Positions 57,227-64,000 of a stretch of 64,000 nt of DNA are shown piece after piece. Position numbers and translations under genes: made by a program. The DNA is taken from the NCBI GenBank assembly GCA_023391095.1, contig JAEWBN010000006.1, forward strand, positions 1-64,000. Reading direction: 5' to 3'. Source of the stretch: Pseudomonadota bacterium (GTDB lineage: Bacteria; Pseudomonadota; Alphaproteobacteria; Rhizobiales; Devosiaceae). The notes under the pieces are model-generated. The model searched no databases and was not told the DNA's origin. It saw only the letters and a list, made by a program, of their open reading frames with translations. Position 1 is the stretch's first letter; each line of letters begins with the position of its first letter.

Positions 57227-57664
57227 ATGCTCCTGCGTCTTGCCAAAGCCTCCGTTGTTGCAGCGACCCTCGCCGTGGCGCTCGCCGGCTGCTCTAGCAG
57301 CACTTCGCTCGTCACGAAGCGCACACAGGGCTATGAAATTCCCGACAGCGCTCTGCAGCAGATTCGCCCCGGCCAGAGCCAGCAGCTCGTCACCCTCGTT
57401 CTGGGTTCCCCGCAGTCCACCAACAGCTTCGGTGACCGCTCGGCCTGGTACTATGTCGAAACCAAGGTTCAGCAGACCTCCTTTGGCCTGACCATGGTTC
57501 AGGAGCGCACTGTCCTGGCCATCTATTTCGACCGAAACAACAAGGTGACCGACAAGGTGGTGTACGGTCTGGCGGACGGCAAGGTCGTCAATGTCGACAC
57601 GCGCCGCACCCCGTCCTTCGGTGAGGACCGCACCTTTATCGAGTCGATCCTGTCCTCGTTCTGA
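57227..57664 (+). CDS. bamE: Outer membrane assembly lipoprotein BamE
   Basis: 145 residues from ATG 57227 with GGAAAG upstream. Lipobox LAVALAGC with acylated Cys22, then the SmpA/OmlA fold: LQQIRPGQSQQLVTLVLGSP, FGDRSAWYYVET. Part of the Bam machine at the periplasmic face of the outer membrane. Confidence 0.93.
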   Translation: MLLRLAKASVVAATLAVALAGCSSSTSLVTKRTQGYEIPDSALQQIRPGQSQQLVTLVLGSPQSTNSFGDRSAWYYVETKVQQTSFGLTMVQERTVLAIYFDRNNKVTDKVVYGLADGKVVNVDTRRTPSFGEDRTFIESILSSF

Positions 57665-57680
57665 CGGCACTTCCCTTTTG

Positions 57681-57722
57681 AAACGCAACGCCCCGGTCAG
57701 TTGGCCGGGGCGTTGCGTTTTA
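57681..57722 (+). terminator. Intrinsic terminator after bamE
   Basis: AAACGCAACGCCCCGG pairs perfectly with CCGGGGCGTTGCGTTT (16 bp, loop TCAGTTGG), giving a T-run. It also separates convergent nusB. Confidence 0.93.
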
Positions 57723-57738
57723 AGTTGCGAGATGGCTG

Positions 57739-58224
57739 TCAGGACATCTCCGCCCCGGACGCCCGTGCAATGGCGTCCAAGGCAGCGTTGACCAGGCCTG
57801 TGGCGTCGTCCTCGTAAAAAGCCCGAGCCACGTCCACGTATTCAGAGATAACAACGCGCGCGGGAATGTCCTTGCGCCGCAGCAGTTCAAAGGCGGCGGC
57901 ACGCAGAATGGCGCGCAGCGTCGCATCGACGCGTTCCATTGGCCATCCGTCGCTCAGCGCCTTGTCCACCGCCGGGTCGACCTCGAGCTGGTAGCGGGTC
58001 ACGCCCGTCAGGATCTGTCGAAAGAAGTCCGCATCCGCGGGCAGGTATTGCGCGCCTTCGATTTCACGCCCGAGATGGAATGCCCCGAATTGCGCCAGGG
58101 TGTCCTCTAGCGTCGCCCGCCCTACATCCATCTGGTAAAGCGCCTGCACCGCGGCCAGGCGCGCCGCGCCACGCTGGTTAGCCGGTCGGGCAATGTCGGG
58201 ATCGCGTTTTGCGTGTTCAGTCAT
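57739..58224 (-). CDS. nusB: Transcription antitermination factor NusB
   Basis: 161 residues, ANQRGAARLAAVQALYQMDVGR and VDATLRAILRAAAFELLRRKDIPARVVISEYVDVARAF. Both helical halves are typical. Works with NusE in rRNA transcription. One base after ribH. Confidence 0.95.
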   Translation of the reverse strand: MTEHAKRDPDIARPANQRGAARLAAVQALYQMDVGRATLEDTLAQFGAFHLGREIEGAQYLPADADFFRQILTGVTRYQLEVDPAVDKALSDGWPMERVDATLRAILRAAAFELLRRKDIPARVVISEYVDVARAFYEDDATGLVNAALDAIARASGAEMS

Positions 58225-58698
58225 CTAGCCGTTCAATTTCGTCTTGAGGTCCGCCAGCGCCAGGGCAGCGCGAGCCGCGTCTCCGCCCCTGTCCTGGTCG
58301 TGCACATGGGCGCGAATCCAGGCCTGAGCTTCGGTTTCAACAGTCAGTATGCCTATGCCCAAAGGGAGGGCATCGACAACAGCCAGTTCGGCCAGAGCAC
58401 GAATGCTCTCGCCTGCCACGGCCGTATAGTGATTGGTCTGGCCGCGAATGACACAGCCGAGAGCCACATAGCCGTCAAATCGTCCGGTTTCCAGCCCCAT
58501 CGCAACTGCGACCGGTACTTCCATGGCGCTGGGCACGGCCACAACCTCGTGAGTGGCACCGGCCGCGTCAAGCGCTGCCACGGCGCCGCGCTTCATCTCG
58601 TCAGCAATGTCGGGATAGGCCCGGCCTTCGACGACAAGGAAATGCTGCCCCCTGCCCGCGCCTTCCGGCAGAGGAAACTTCACGCCATAGGAGTCCAT
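58225..58698 (-). CDS. ribH: 6,7-dimethyl-8-ribityllumazine synthase
   Basis: 157 residues. Active-site segments VPSAMEVPVAVAM, GCVIRGQTNHYTAVAGES and PLGIGILTVETEAQAWIRA. The His of the H-Y motif is kept. Penultimate step of riboflavin synthesis. Normal partners ribD and ribE are not beside it here. Confidence 0.94.
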   Translation of the reverse strand: MDSYGVKFPLPEGAGRGQHFLVVEGRAYPDIADEMKRGAVAALDAAGATHEVVAVPSAMEVPVAVAMGLETGRFDGYVALGCVIRGQTNHYTAVAGESIRALAELAVVDALPLGIGILTVETEAQAWIRAHVHDQDRGGDAARAALALADLKTKLNG

Positions 58699-58814
58699 GC
58701 ATATTCTCCCTCACGCGGCCGCAACGGCCCGGCATGTGGAGCATGATAACCCATTCCGGCCAGATAGGGCATATGAGCCGCTCAGGCCGTGAAGAAATCG
58801 CTTCTTGCTTCGAT

Positions 58815-59294
58815 TCAGTCGTCTGCGCCGGGCGGGAGGGGCCTGTCTTCAGCCAGGGTCGCAAGGAATGACCTGAAGTCGTCCGCCGCGGAAAAGTTCT
58901 TATAGACGCTGGCGAAGCGGACAAATGCCACATCGTCGAGACCCTTGAGGCCTTCCATGACGAATTCCCCGATCTGGTCGGAGGTGATTTCGACGTCGCC
59001 CAGGCTTTCGAGCTGACGGACGATGCCGGAAATCATGCGTTCAACCCGCTCGGGCTCCACCGAGCGCTTGCGCAACGCGGTGTTGACCGAACGGGCGAGT
59101 TTTTCGCGGTCGAAAGGCACCTTCCGACCGGTCTTCTTGACCACCGTCAGGTCGCGCAACTGGACGCGCTCGAAGGTGGTGAAACGCCCTCCACAGGCAT
59201 TGCAGACACGGCGGCGGCGGATGGCGCCCGAATCTTCGGTCGGGCGGCTGTCCTTCACCTGAGTGTCGTCATTGCTACAGTATGGGCAGCGCAT
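58815..59294 (-). CDS. nrdR: Transcriptional repressor NrdR
   Basis: 159 residues. Zinc ribbon with Cys3, Cys6, Cys31, Cys34 and the RRRR stretch, then an ATP-cone domain (VVKKTGRKVPFDREKLARS). Represses ribonucleotide reductase genes. Confidence 0.97.
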   Translation of the reverse strand: MRCPYCSNDDTQVKDSRPTEDSGAIRRRRVCNACGGRFTTFERVQLRDLTVVKKTGRKVPFDREKLARSVNTALRKRSVEPERVERMISGIVRQLESLGDVEITSDQIGEFVMEGLKGLDDVAFVRFASVYKNFSAADDFRSFLATLAEDRPLPPGADD

Positions 59295-59314
59295 GTTTGT
59301 CCTTGTCGGATCGA

Positions 59315-60613
59315 TTAGCCGTAGATCGGGAAGCGATCGGTCAAGGTCTTCACCTTGGCACGAACGGCTGCTTCGACGGCACCGTTGTTGTCATCGCCAT
59401 TGGTCTTGAGTCCGTCCAAGACCTCAAGGATCAACTCGCCGACTTCACGGAATTCAGCTTCGCCGAAGCCGCGGGTAGTGCCGGCCGGGGTGCCGAGACG
59501 GATGCCCGAAGTGATTGCGGGCTTTTCCGGGTCGAACGGAACGGCATTCTTGTTGCAGGTGATATGCGCACGGCCGAGAGCAATCTCTGTGGCCTTACCG
59601 GTAAGCCCCTTCGGACGCAGGTCGACCAGCATCAGGTGGTTGTCGGTGCCGCCAGAGACGATATCGACACCGCCCTTGACCAGCGTGTCAGCCAGCGCCT
59701 TGGCATTGGCAACAACCTGAGCGGCGTACTGCTTGAACTCGGGCTGGAGCGCTTCCTTGAATGCCACGGCCTTGGCGGCGATGACATGCATCAGCGGTCC
59801 ACCCTGGATGCCGGGGAAAATCGCGGAGTTGATCTTCTTGGCGATGTCCTCGTCATTGGTCAGGATCAGGCCGCCGCGGGGACCGCGCAGGGTCTTGTGC
59901 GTGGTGGTAGTTGCGACATGGGCGTGCGGGAACGGGCTGGGGTACTGCCCGCCGGCGACGAGACCCGCAACGTGCGCCATGTCGACGAAGAGAATCGCTC
60001 CGACTTCATCGGCGATGGCGCGGAATTCCGCCCAGTCCATGACGCGCGAATAGGCTGAGAAACCGGCGACGATCATCTTGGGCCTATGCTCGCGGGCGAG
60101 CTGGCGCACCTGGTCCATGTCCACGCGACCATCCTGCTGGCGCAGGCCGTACTGGATGGCGTTGAACCACTTGCCCGACTGGTTCGGCTTGGCGCCATGG
60201 GTCAGGTGACCGCCGGCGTCGAGCGACATGCCCAAAATGGTGTCGCCCGGCTGGATCAGCGCCTGATAAACGCCCTGGTTCGCCTGCGAGCCCGAATTGG
60301 GCTGCACGTTGGCAAAGCCAACGCCGAACAGCTGCTTGGCGCGCTCAATGGCCAGGCTCTCGGCCACGTCGACATATTCGCAGCCGCCGTAGTAGCGCTT
60401 GCCGGGATAGCCTTCGGCATATTTGTTGGTCAGCACCGAGCCCTGTGCCTCAAGAACCGCCTTGGAGACAATGTTCTCGGATGCAATCAGCTCGATCTCG
60501 TTTTGCTGGCGATGCAGCTCGTCCTGCATGGCACGCGCCAGATCGGGGTCGCTCTGAGCGACGCTGCCGGTGAAAAAGGCCGGAAAAAGCGAGGAGGAAG
60601 AAGCGGAACTCAT
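59315..60613 (-). CDS. glyA: Serine hydroxymethyltransferase
   Basis: 432 residues. IELIASENIVSKAVLEAQGS, YPGKRYYGGCEYVD, and the PLP lysine Lys240 in TTTTHKTLRGPRGG. Makes glycine and methylene-THF. First gene of the leftward glyA-nrdR-ribH-nusB group; 392 bases of leader and divergent region precede it. Confidence 0.97.
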   Translation of the reverse strand: MSSASSSSLFPAFFTGSVAQSDPDLARAMQDELHRQQNEIELIASENIVSKAVLEAQGSVLTNKYAEGYPGKRYYGGCEYVDVAESLAIERAKQLFGVGFANVQPNSGSQANQGVYQALIQPGDTILGMSLDAGGHLTHGAKPNQSGKWFNAIQYGLRQQDGRVDMDQVRQLAREHRPKMIVAGFSAYSRVMDWAEFRAIADEVGAILFVDMAHVAGLVAGGQYPSPFPHAHVATTTTHKTLRGPRGGLILTNDEDIAKKINSAIFPGIQGGPLMHVIAAKAVAFKEALQPEFKQYAAQVVANAKALADTLVKGGVDIVSGGTDNHLMLVDLRPKGLTGKATEIALGRAHITCNKNAVPFDPEKPAITSGIRLGTPAGTTRGFGEAEFREVGELILEVLDGLKTNGDDNNGAVEAAVRAKVKTLTDRFPIYG

Positions 60614-61005
60614 GATGCGATGACCTCGCTGAAGATCGAAGGAAGGAATGTGGCGGTGGCCTTACCATGCGCCAAAGCGCGTTTCAAAGGCCGCGATGTC
60701 GAAGTGGGATTCACAATGGGGCTCCCGTGTTGCGGATGGGTGCCCAGGCGAGCGGCTTGCTAAGGTTCGCGTTCCCCGATGGTTACCCATCTCTTCTCGC
60801 CAGTCGCGCGAACGGAGGGCAATATGACCCAAAGCAGCGTCGATGTGAAGGCCTTTCCTCTTGGCCTCTAACTCATTGGTGCGTCCAGAAAAATAAAACT
60901 TTACAGATCAAATGTCCCGTCGCTTCACCACCCTGGCTCACCTTTCCTCCACAGATGTATGGCATCGGTAAGGGACTATAGATTTGAATATCCTTGGGGG
61001 GACAA
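60614..61005. other. Divergent intergenic region glyA / BA14K gene
   Basis: I see no riboswitch or gene I can name. A 15-codon frame (ATG about 60824, VDVKAFPLGL end) has GGAGGG before it and ends at a TAA, and might be a leader peptide, but is too short to trust. A GGGGGGA ribosome-binding site lies before the ATG at 61006. A T/A-rich stretch near 60890-60910 may hold the rightward promoter. Confidence 0.4.
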
Positions 61006-61449
61006 ATGAAATTCATCGCGACGAAAGCAGCAGCAATCGGGCTTGCAGCTCTTATGTCTGTGTCCAGCTTTGCGCCGGTTCAGGCGCAGGACAACGCGCT
61101 GAGCTACAGCCAGCGTCAGCAGGTGGTACAGGCCTATTGCTCGAAGTATCCGCAGGACCAAGACTGCAACGGCTGGTGGTTCTGGGGCGCCCGCGAATAC
61201 GACGCTTTCTACTACCGCAACCGCACCGATCTCGAACCGCTGATAGCCGGCATCTTCGGGCTGGCCATTGGCGCAATCATTGGTGGCGCCATTGCTAACA
61301 GCAACAAGCACAACTCAACGCCCGCAGCCACCCCGAGCCGGCTTGACCCGGGTCACGTGGCCCGCTGCGCCCAGCGCTACAAGTCCTACGATCATCACTC
61401 GGATACGTATCTGGGGCATGACGGCATGCGCCACGCCTGCAATCTCTGA
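61006..61449 (+). CDS. BA14K family protein
   Basis: 147 residues from ATG 61006. Signal peptide (IATKAAAIGLAALMSVSSFA), a segment NGWWFWGAREYDAFYY, one membrane span (LIAGIFGLAIGAIIGGAIA) and the family end HVARCAQRYKSYDHHSDTYLG. This domain, first known from a Brucella immunoreactive protein, is specific to Hyphomicrobiales and may be lectin-like. Located at the cell envelope. Confidence 0.88.
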   Translation: MKFIATKAAAIGLAALMSVSSFAPVQAQDNALSYSQRQQVVQAYCSKYPQDQDCNGWWFWGAREYDAFYYRNRTDLEPLIAGIFGLAIGAIIGGAIANSNKHNSTPAATPSRLDPGHVARCAQRYKSYDHHSDTYLGHDGMRHACNL

Positions 61450-61451
61450 GA

Positions 61452-61661
61452 TCAGGCGTACTTTGCCGAAGGCTGGGGCGGCGGCGGTTCCTGCCCCAGC
61501 TTCCTGCGCAGTTTGGCCAATGCAATCTGTTGCATATGGTGACGAGACGCAGTCAACGGCGCGATGACGACGACTTCTGTCAGAGTGGCTTCGTGAATAG
61601 CAGCGACGCGCATCTGTTGCCCGACCTGCACAAATTCGAACAGCACTGTCCCGTCGTCCAT
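61452..61661 (-). CDS. Small conserved protein (DUF6898-like)
   Basis: 69 residues, GTVLFEFVQVGQQMRVAAIHEA then TEVVVIAPLTASRHHMQQIALAKLRRKL. Short beta-sheet plus a C-terminal helix, with a Pro-rich tail. Resembles a small rhizobial DUF family, from memory. Confidence 0.75.
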   Translation of the reverse strand: MDDGTVLFEFVQVGQQMRVAAIHEATLTEVVVIAPLTASRHHMQQIALAKLRRKLGQEPPPPQPSAKYA

Positions 61662-61711
61662 CGCAGCCTCCTGTTGCCACTTTAGCGCGATGACGAGATT
61701 CCGGCAAAAGC

Positions 61712-61738
61712 AATGGGGCCCGCGATGCGAGCCCCATT
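61712..61738 (-). terminator. Terminator after the L,D-transpeptidase gene
   Basis: AATGGGGC/GCCCCATT arms, 11-base loop; on the minus strand followed by GCTTTTG. Confidence 0.75.
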
Positions 61739-61760
61739 TCCTATTCGGTTTCTGGACCGA

Positions 61761-63011
61761 TCAGCTGAAGCTGACCTTGCCCTGTTCGTCGAACTTATAG
61801 ACGTCGTCGCGGAAGCTGACGGTGCCCTGCTTGTTCGCCCAGGCGGTGATGTAGGTGGTGTGGATCGGCACCTTGGCCTTCACCTCAACGTCGAGGCGCT
61901 GCAGCGAGTCGAAGGTTGTGTCGACCTTATTCTGATCCCAGTCGCCATTGTCGCGCAGCAGCCAGTTGACCAGTTGGTTGACTTCGCTCACGCGGACACA
62001 GCCAGAGGAGTGGAACCGGGCGTTTTCGCCGAACAGTTCCTTGCCGGGCGTGTCGTGCAGGTAGCAGTCGTAGGGATTGTAGAAGTTGATCTTGCAGTGG
62101 CCCATGGAGTTGGCCGCGCCCGGCTCCTGCCGGTACATGTAGTTGACTTCCCGATCCGTGATGGCAGCCCAGTTGATGGACTGGGGGTCAATCTTGTTCC
62201 CCGCGCCGTCATAGATGAAAATGTTCTGCTCGGTCAGGTAATTGGGGTTCTGCAGCATGTATTTGGTCAGGTCCTGGCGGACCAGCGACTTGGGCACGTG
62301 CCAGTAGGGATTGAAATTGATCTGGTGGATGTTGCTCGCCATGATCGGCGTGGCGCGATCCACGCGTCCCACGACGGCGGTGTGGCGCTGCTCGACCATG
62401 CCGTCATTGACCGCCTCGATGGTCGCGGCCGGAATGTTCACCACGACGTAACGCGGGTTCAACTTGGCGGCCATGTTCTGGACGCGCGTATAGTTGAGGT
62501 AGAGCTGCTGCAGGCGCGTCGCAGCGGGCACGTTGAGTGCGTACCATGTCGCTTCGTCGACGACGCCGGTGACCACAAGACCGTGGCGCGCCTGGAAAAC
62601 GCGCAGGGCACGGTCGGTATCCTGGTCGAACAGGTCGCTGGCAAACTCAACCAGCGGCATATCGCCGGACGAAATCAGGCGGCGCTTGAGAGCGACAACA
62701 CCAGCGGAGGATTTGCCGAGGTTGAGCTGATAGGCCTCCTGAGGCACCTCTTCCCAGCCGCCAGCGGCGACAAAGGGCTCGTACTGGGAAATGGCCAGCT
62801 GGAGATTGTAGAGAGTGTCGTAGGACAGGATGGGTTCGTTGGTCGCGATCAGCGACTGGGCTGCCGCCGTATTCCCCGACTTGTCGGCATCGCGCAGCAC
62901 GCGATTGCGCGTCATCATGTCCGACAGGGAATCCTGGGCCCAGGCCGGCATTGCCGCGGACCCACCGAGTATGGCCAGGGAACGGATAAAGTTTCGTCTG
63001 CTCAGCCGCAT
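61761..63011 (-). CDS. ldtP: Murein L,D-transpeptidase (YcbB-like), Tat-exported
   Basis: 416 residues. Twin-arginine signal (MRLSRRNFIRSLAILGGSAA), a helical region, a peptidoglycan-binding part near 160-200 (LRVFQARHGLVVTGVVDEAT) and the YkuD domain with HSSGCVRVSE, catalytic Cys included. Forms 3-3 cross-links in peptidoglycan. Named for its pairing with ldtR, described in relatives. Confidence 0.92.
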   Translation of the reverse strand: MRLSRRNFIRSLAILGGSAAMPAWAQDSLSDMMTRNRVLRDADKSGNTAAAQSLIATNEPILSYDTLYNLQLAISQYEPFVAAGGWEEVPQEAYQLNLGKSSAGVVALKRRLISSGDMPLVEFASDLFDQDTDRALRVFQARHGLVVTGVVDEATWYALNVPAATRLQQLYLNYTRVQNMAAKLNPRYVVVNIPAATIEAVNDGMVEQRHTAVVGRVDRATPIMASNIHQINFNPYWHVPKSLVRQDLTKYMLQNPNYLTEQNIFIYDGAGNKIDPQSINWAAITDREVNYMYRQEPGAANSMGHCKINFYNPYDCYLHDTPGKELFGENARFHSSGCVRVSEVNQLVNWLLRDNGDWDQNKVDTTFDSLQRLDVEVKAKVPIHTTYITAWANKQGTVSFRDDVYKFDEQGKVSFS

Positions 63012-63179
63012 TCAGTCACCCAAAGAAATCGCGCCACATCGGTGGCGTTACATGCTGCATCGTCCACCCACAACGGCCTCAACGCCTTGTGAACCGAGTG
63101 AGCACTCACCACGCAATGTCAGAAAATGGTTTCCAACCACGTAACAGGGGCTGATCTCAATTTGCGGCACAAATAAGAA

Positions 63180-63203
63180 AGCGCCGGTCCAAAGACCGAC
63201 GCT
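63180..63203 (-). terminator. Terminator after ldtR
   Basis: On the minus strand AGCGTCGGTC - TTTG - GACCGGCGCT, 10 bp (one G-U), followed by TTCTTATTTG. So ldtR and ldtP are separate units. Confidence 0.78.
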
Positions 63204-63264
63204 ATTCCGCAGTTGTGGCGCGGAGGCAACACGTGCCACCAGCTGCTTGCCAGCTGGCCGATCG

Positions 63265-63774
63265 CTAGAGCTTGTAGAGGATCTGATCGACCCAGAAGCG
63301 CTCGAGGCGGGCAAGGGCCTTGTTGAGGCCGTCGAATTCTTCGTCGCCCAGACCACCGACCTTATCGATGGACTTGAGGTGGCGGTCGTAGAGTTCGTCG
63401 ATGACTTCCGCAACTTCCTCACCCTTGGGGGTCAGACGGATGCGCACCGAGCGGCGGTCGGAGCGGGAGCGCTCCTGGAAAATGTAGCCGGTTTCGACGA
63501 GCTTCTTGAGATTATACGAGACGTTCGAGCCCAGGTAATAACCGCGGGAGCGCAGTTCGCCGGCGGTGAGTTCGGCATCGCCGATGTTGAACATCAGGAG
63601 CGCCTGGACCGGGTTGATGTCGTCCCAGCCCATGCGGTCGAACTCGTCCTTGATCAGGTCGAGCAGACGGCGGTGCAGACGCTCAACGCGGGAGACGGCC
63701 TCGAGATAGAGTGGTTTCAGGCTTTCGCTGCGTTCTGGAGCCAGGGCCTCGGCTGCGTTCGATTTGATTGCCAT
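63265..63774 (-). CDS. ldtR: MarR-family regulator LdtR
   Basis: 169 residues, ATG at 63774 with GAGG six bases upstream. LNQIKDEFDRMGWDDINPVQALL-type N-terminus (here RRLLDLIKDEFDRMGWDDIN) and winged helix AELTAGELRSRGYYLGSNVSYNL, FQERSRSDRRSVRIRLTPKG. Known in Liberibacter and Sinorhizobium as a stress-related activator of ldtP, its neighbour here. Confidence 0.9.
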   Translation of the reverse strand: MAIKSNAAEALAPERSESLKPLYLEAVSRVERLHRRLLDLIKDEFDRMGWDDINPVQALLMFNIGDAELTAGELRSRGYYLGSNVSYNLKKLVETGYIFQERSRSDRRSVRIRLTPKGEEVAEVIDELYDRHLKSIDKVGGLGDEEFDGLNKALARLERFWVDQILYKL

Positions 63775-63969
63775 TTGTGCCTCACTGTTTTTCAACGTGC
63801 GATTTTTCGCATCTCATGAGGCCAAACTACGGCGTGCGGACTAAGATCGCCCTAAGGGACACGCTTAAAACTATCTTACTGGAATGCAATGAGAATTTGG
63901 CTTAATAGCGCCTTACCCGAGGTGATAAATCTGTAACCTTTCCAGGGTGTGAACGCCCATGCAGGGCGC

Positions 63970-64000
63970 TCAGTCCGCCTCGGCGCGGCGGATGCGAAAG
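63970..64000 (-). CDS. Possible C-terminal end of a gene running in from the right
   Basis: A minus-strand frame ends at TGA 63970-63972 with residues FRIRRAEAD. Too short to identify. Coding style is plausible and the gene would be upstream of ldtR in the same direction. Confidence 0.3.
   Translation of the reverse strand, partial: FRIRRAEAD

Noticed and set aside
60614..60900. Glycine or SAM-type riboswitch before glyA
   Set aside because: No matching conserved core could be traced on the minus strand; only generic GC-rich pairing.
61713..63092. 459-codon rightward frame opposite the L,D-transpeptidase
   Set aside because: Shadow frame of a gene with a Tat signal and catalytic Cys motif.

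Overview
The window looks like a chromosome piece from an alphaproteobacterium of the order Hyphomicrobiales. The evidence is the gene order glyA-nrdR-ribH-nusB, the set bamE / cytochrome-bc1 chaperone / yceD / plsX-fabH-ihfA-merR, a BA14K-family protein, and an ldtR-ldtP pair. A Devosia-like genus is my inference from gene order and protein style, not from a search.

Positions 1 to about 34,500 are one temperate, HK97-like siphophage prophage, cut by the left edge of the window. Its integrase lies against an intact tRNA-Pro(GGG) gene at 34495-34571, so the right attachment site is in or beside the 3' part of that tRNA. The left attachment site is outside. From right to left the prophage holds: integrase and a small possible excisionase; a rightward set of small, mostly unknown genes with two nucleases (29331-33401); a CI-like S24 repressor (28575-29168) facing a Cro-like gene; a leftward early region with small membrane proteins, SSB, a NUMOD4/HNH endonuclease, a DnaA-domain-IV protein, a replication protein and methyltransferase-like genes; then HNH, terminase, portal, protease, capsid, head-tail connectors, tail tube, tail chaperones, tape measure, distal tail proteins, a beta-helix tail fibre and an acyltransferase likely to modify the host surface. 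Most leftward genes overlap by 1-4 bases. Four copies of a TATGA(C/G)TTW(C/G)TCATA palindrome flank the repressor gene and overlap both divergent promoters, giving a readable immunity switch.

Positions 34719-42013 are a carbohydrate-uptake locus: an AraC-type regulator divergent from an ABC importer (binding protein, two permeases, ATPase), followed by a two-domain oxidoreductase that joins a Gfo/Idh/MocA dehydrogenase to an aldo-keto reductase. A leftward MFS exporter with its own palindromic operator follows. A clear FMN riboswitch with a hairpin covering the ribosome-binding site then controls a riboflavin transporter (ribN).

Positions 44989-52749 are a myo-inositol catabolic cluster: an RpiR-type regulator (iolR), a bifunctional iolC with a DUF2090 aldolase half, iolD, iolE, a small membrane protein, iolB, and convergent iolG. 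Palindromes upstream of iolC and iolG are candidate regulator sites. No iolA/mmsA is present.

Positions 52852-64000 are housekeeping genes: merR-like, ihfA, fabH, plsX, yceD, a cytochrome-bc1 assembly chaperone, bamE, nusB, ribH, nrdR, glyA, a BA14K protein, and the L,D-transpeptidase ldtP with its MarR-type regulator ldtR. ribD and ribE, often found between nrdR and ribH in relatives, are absent here.
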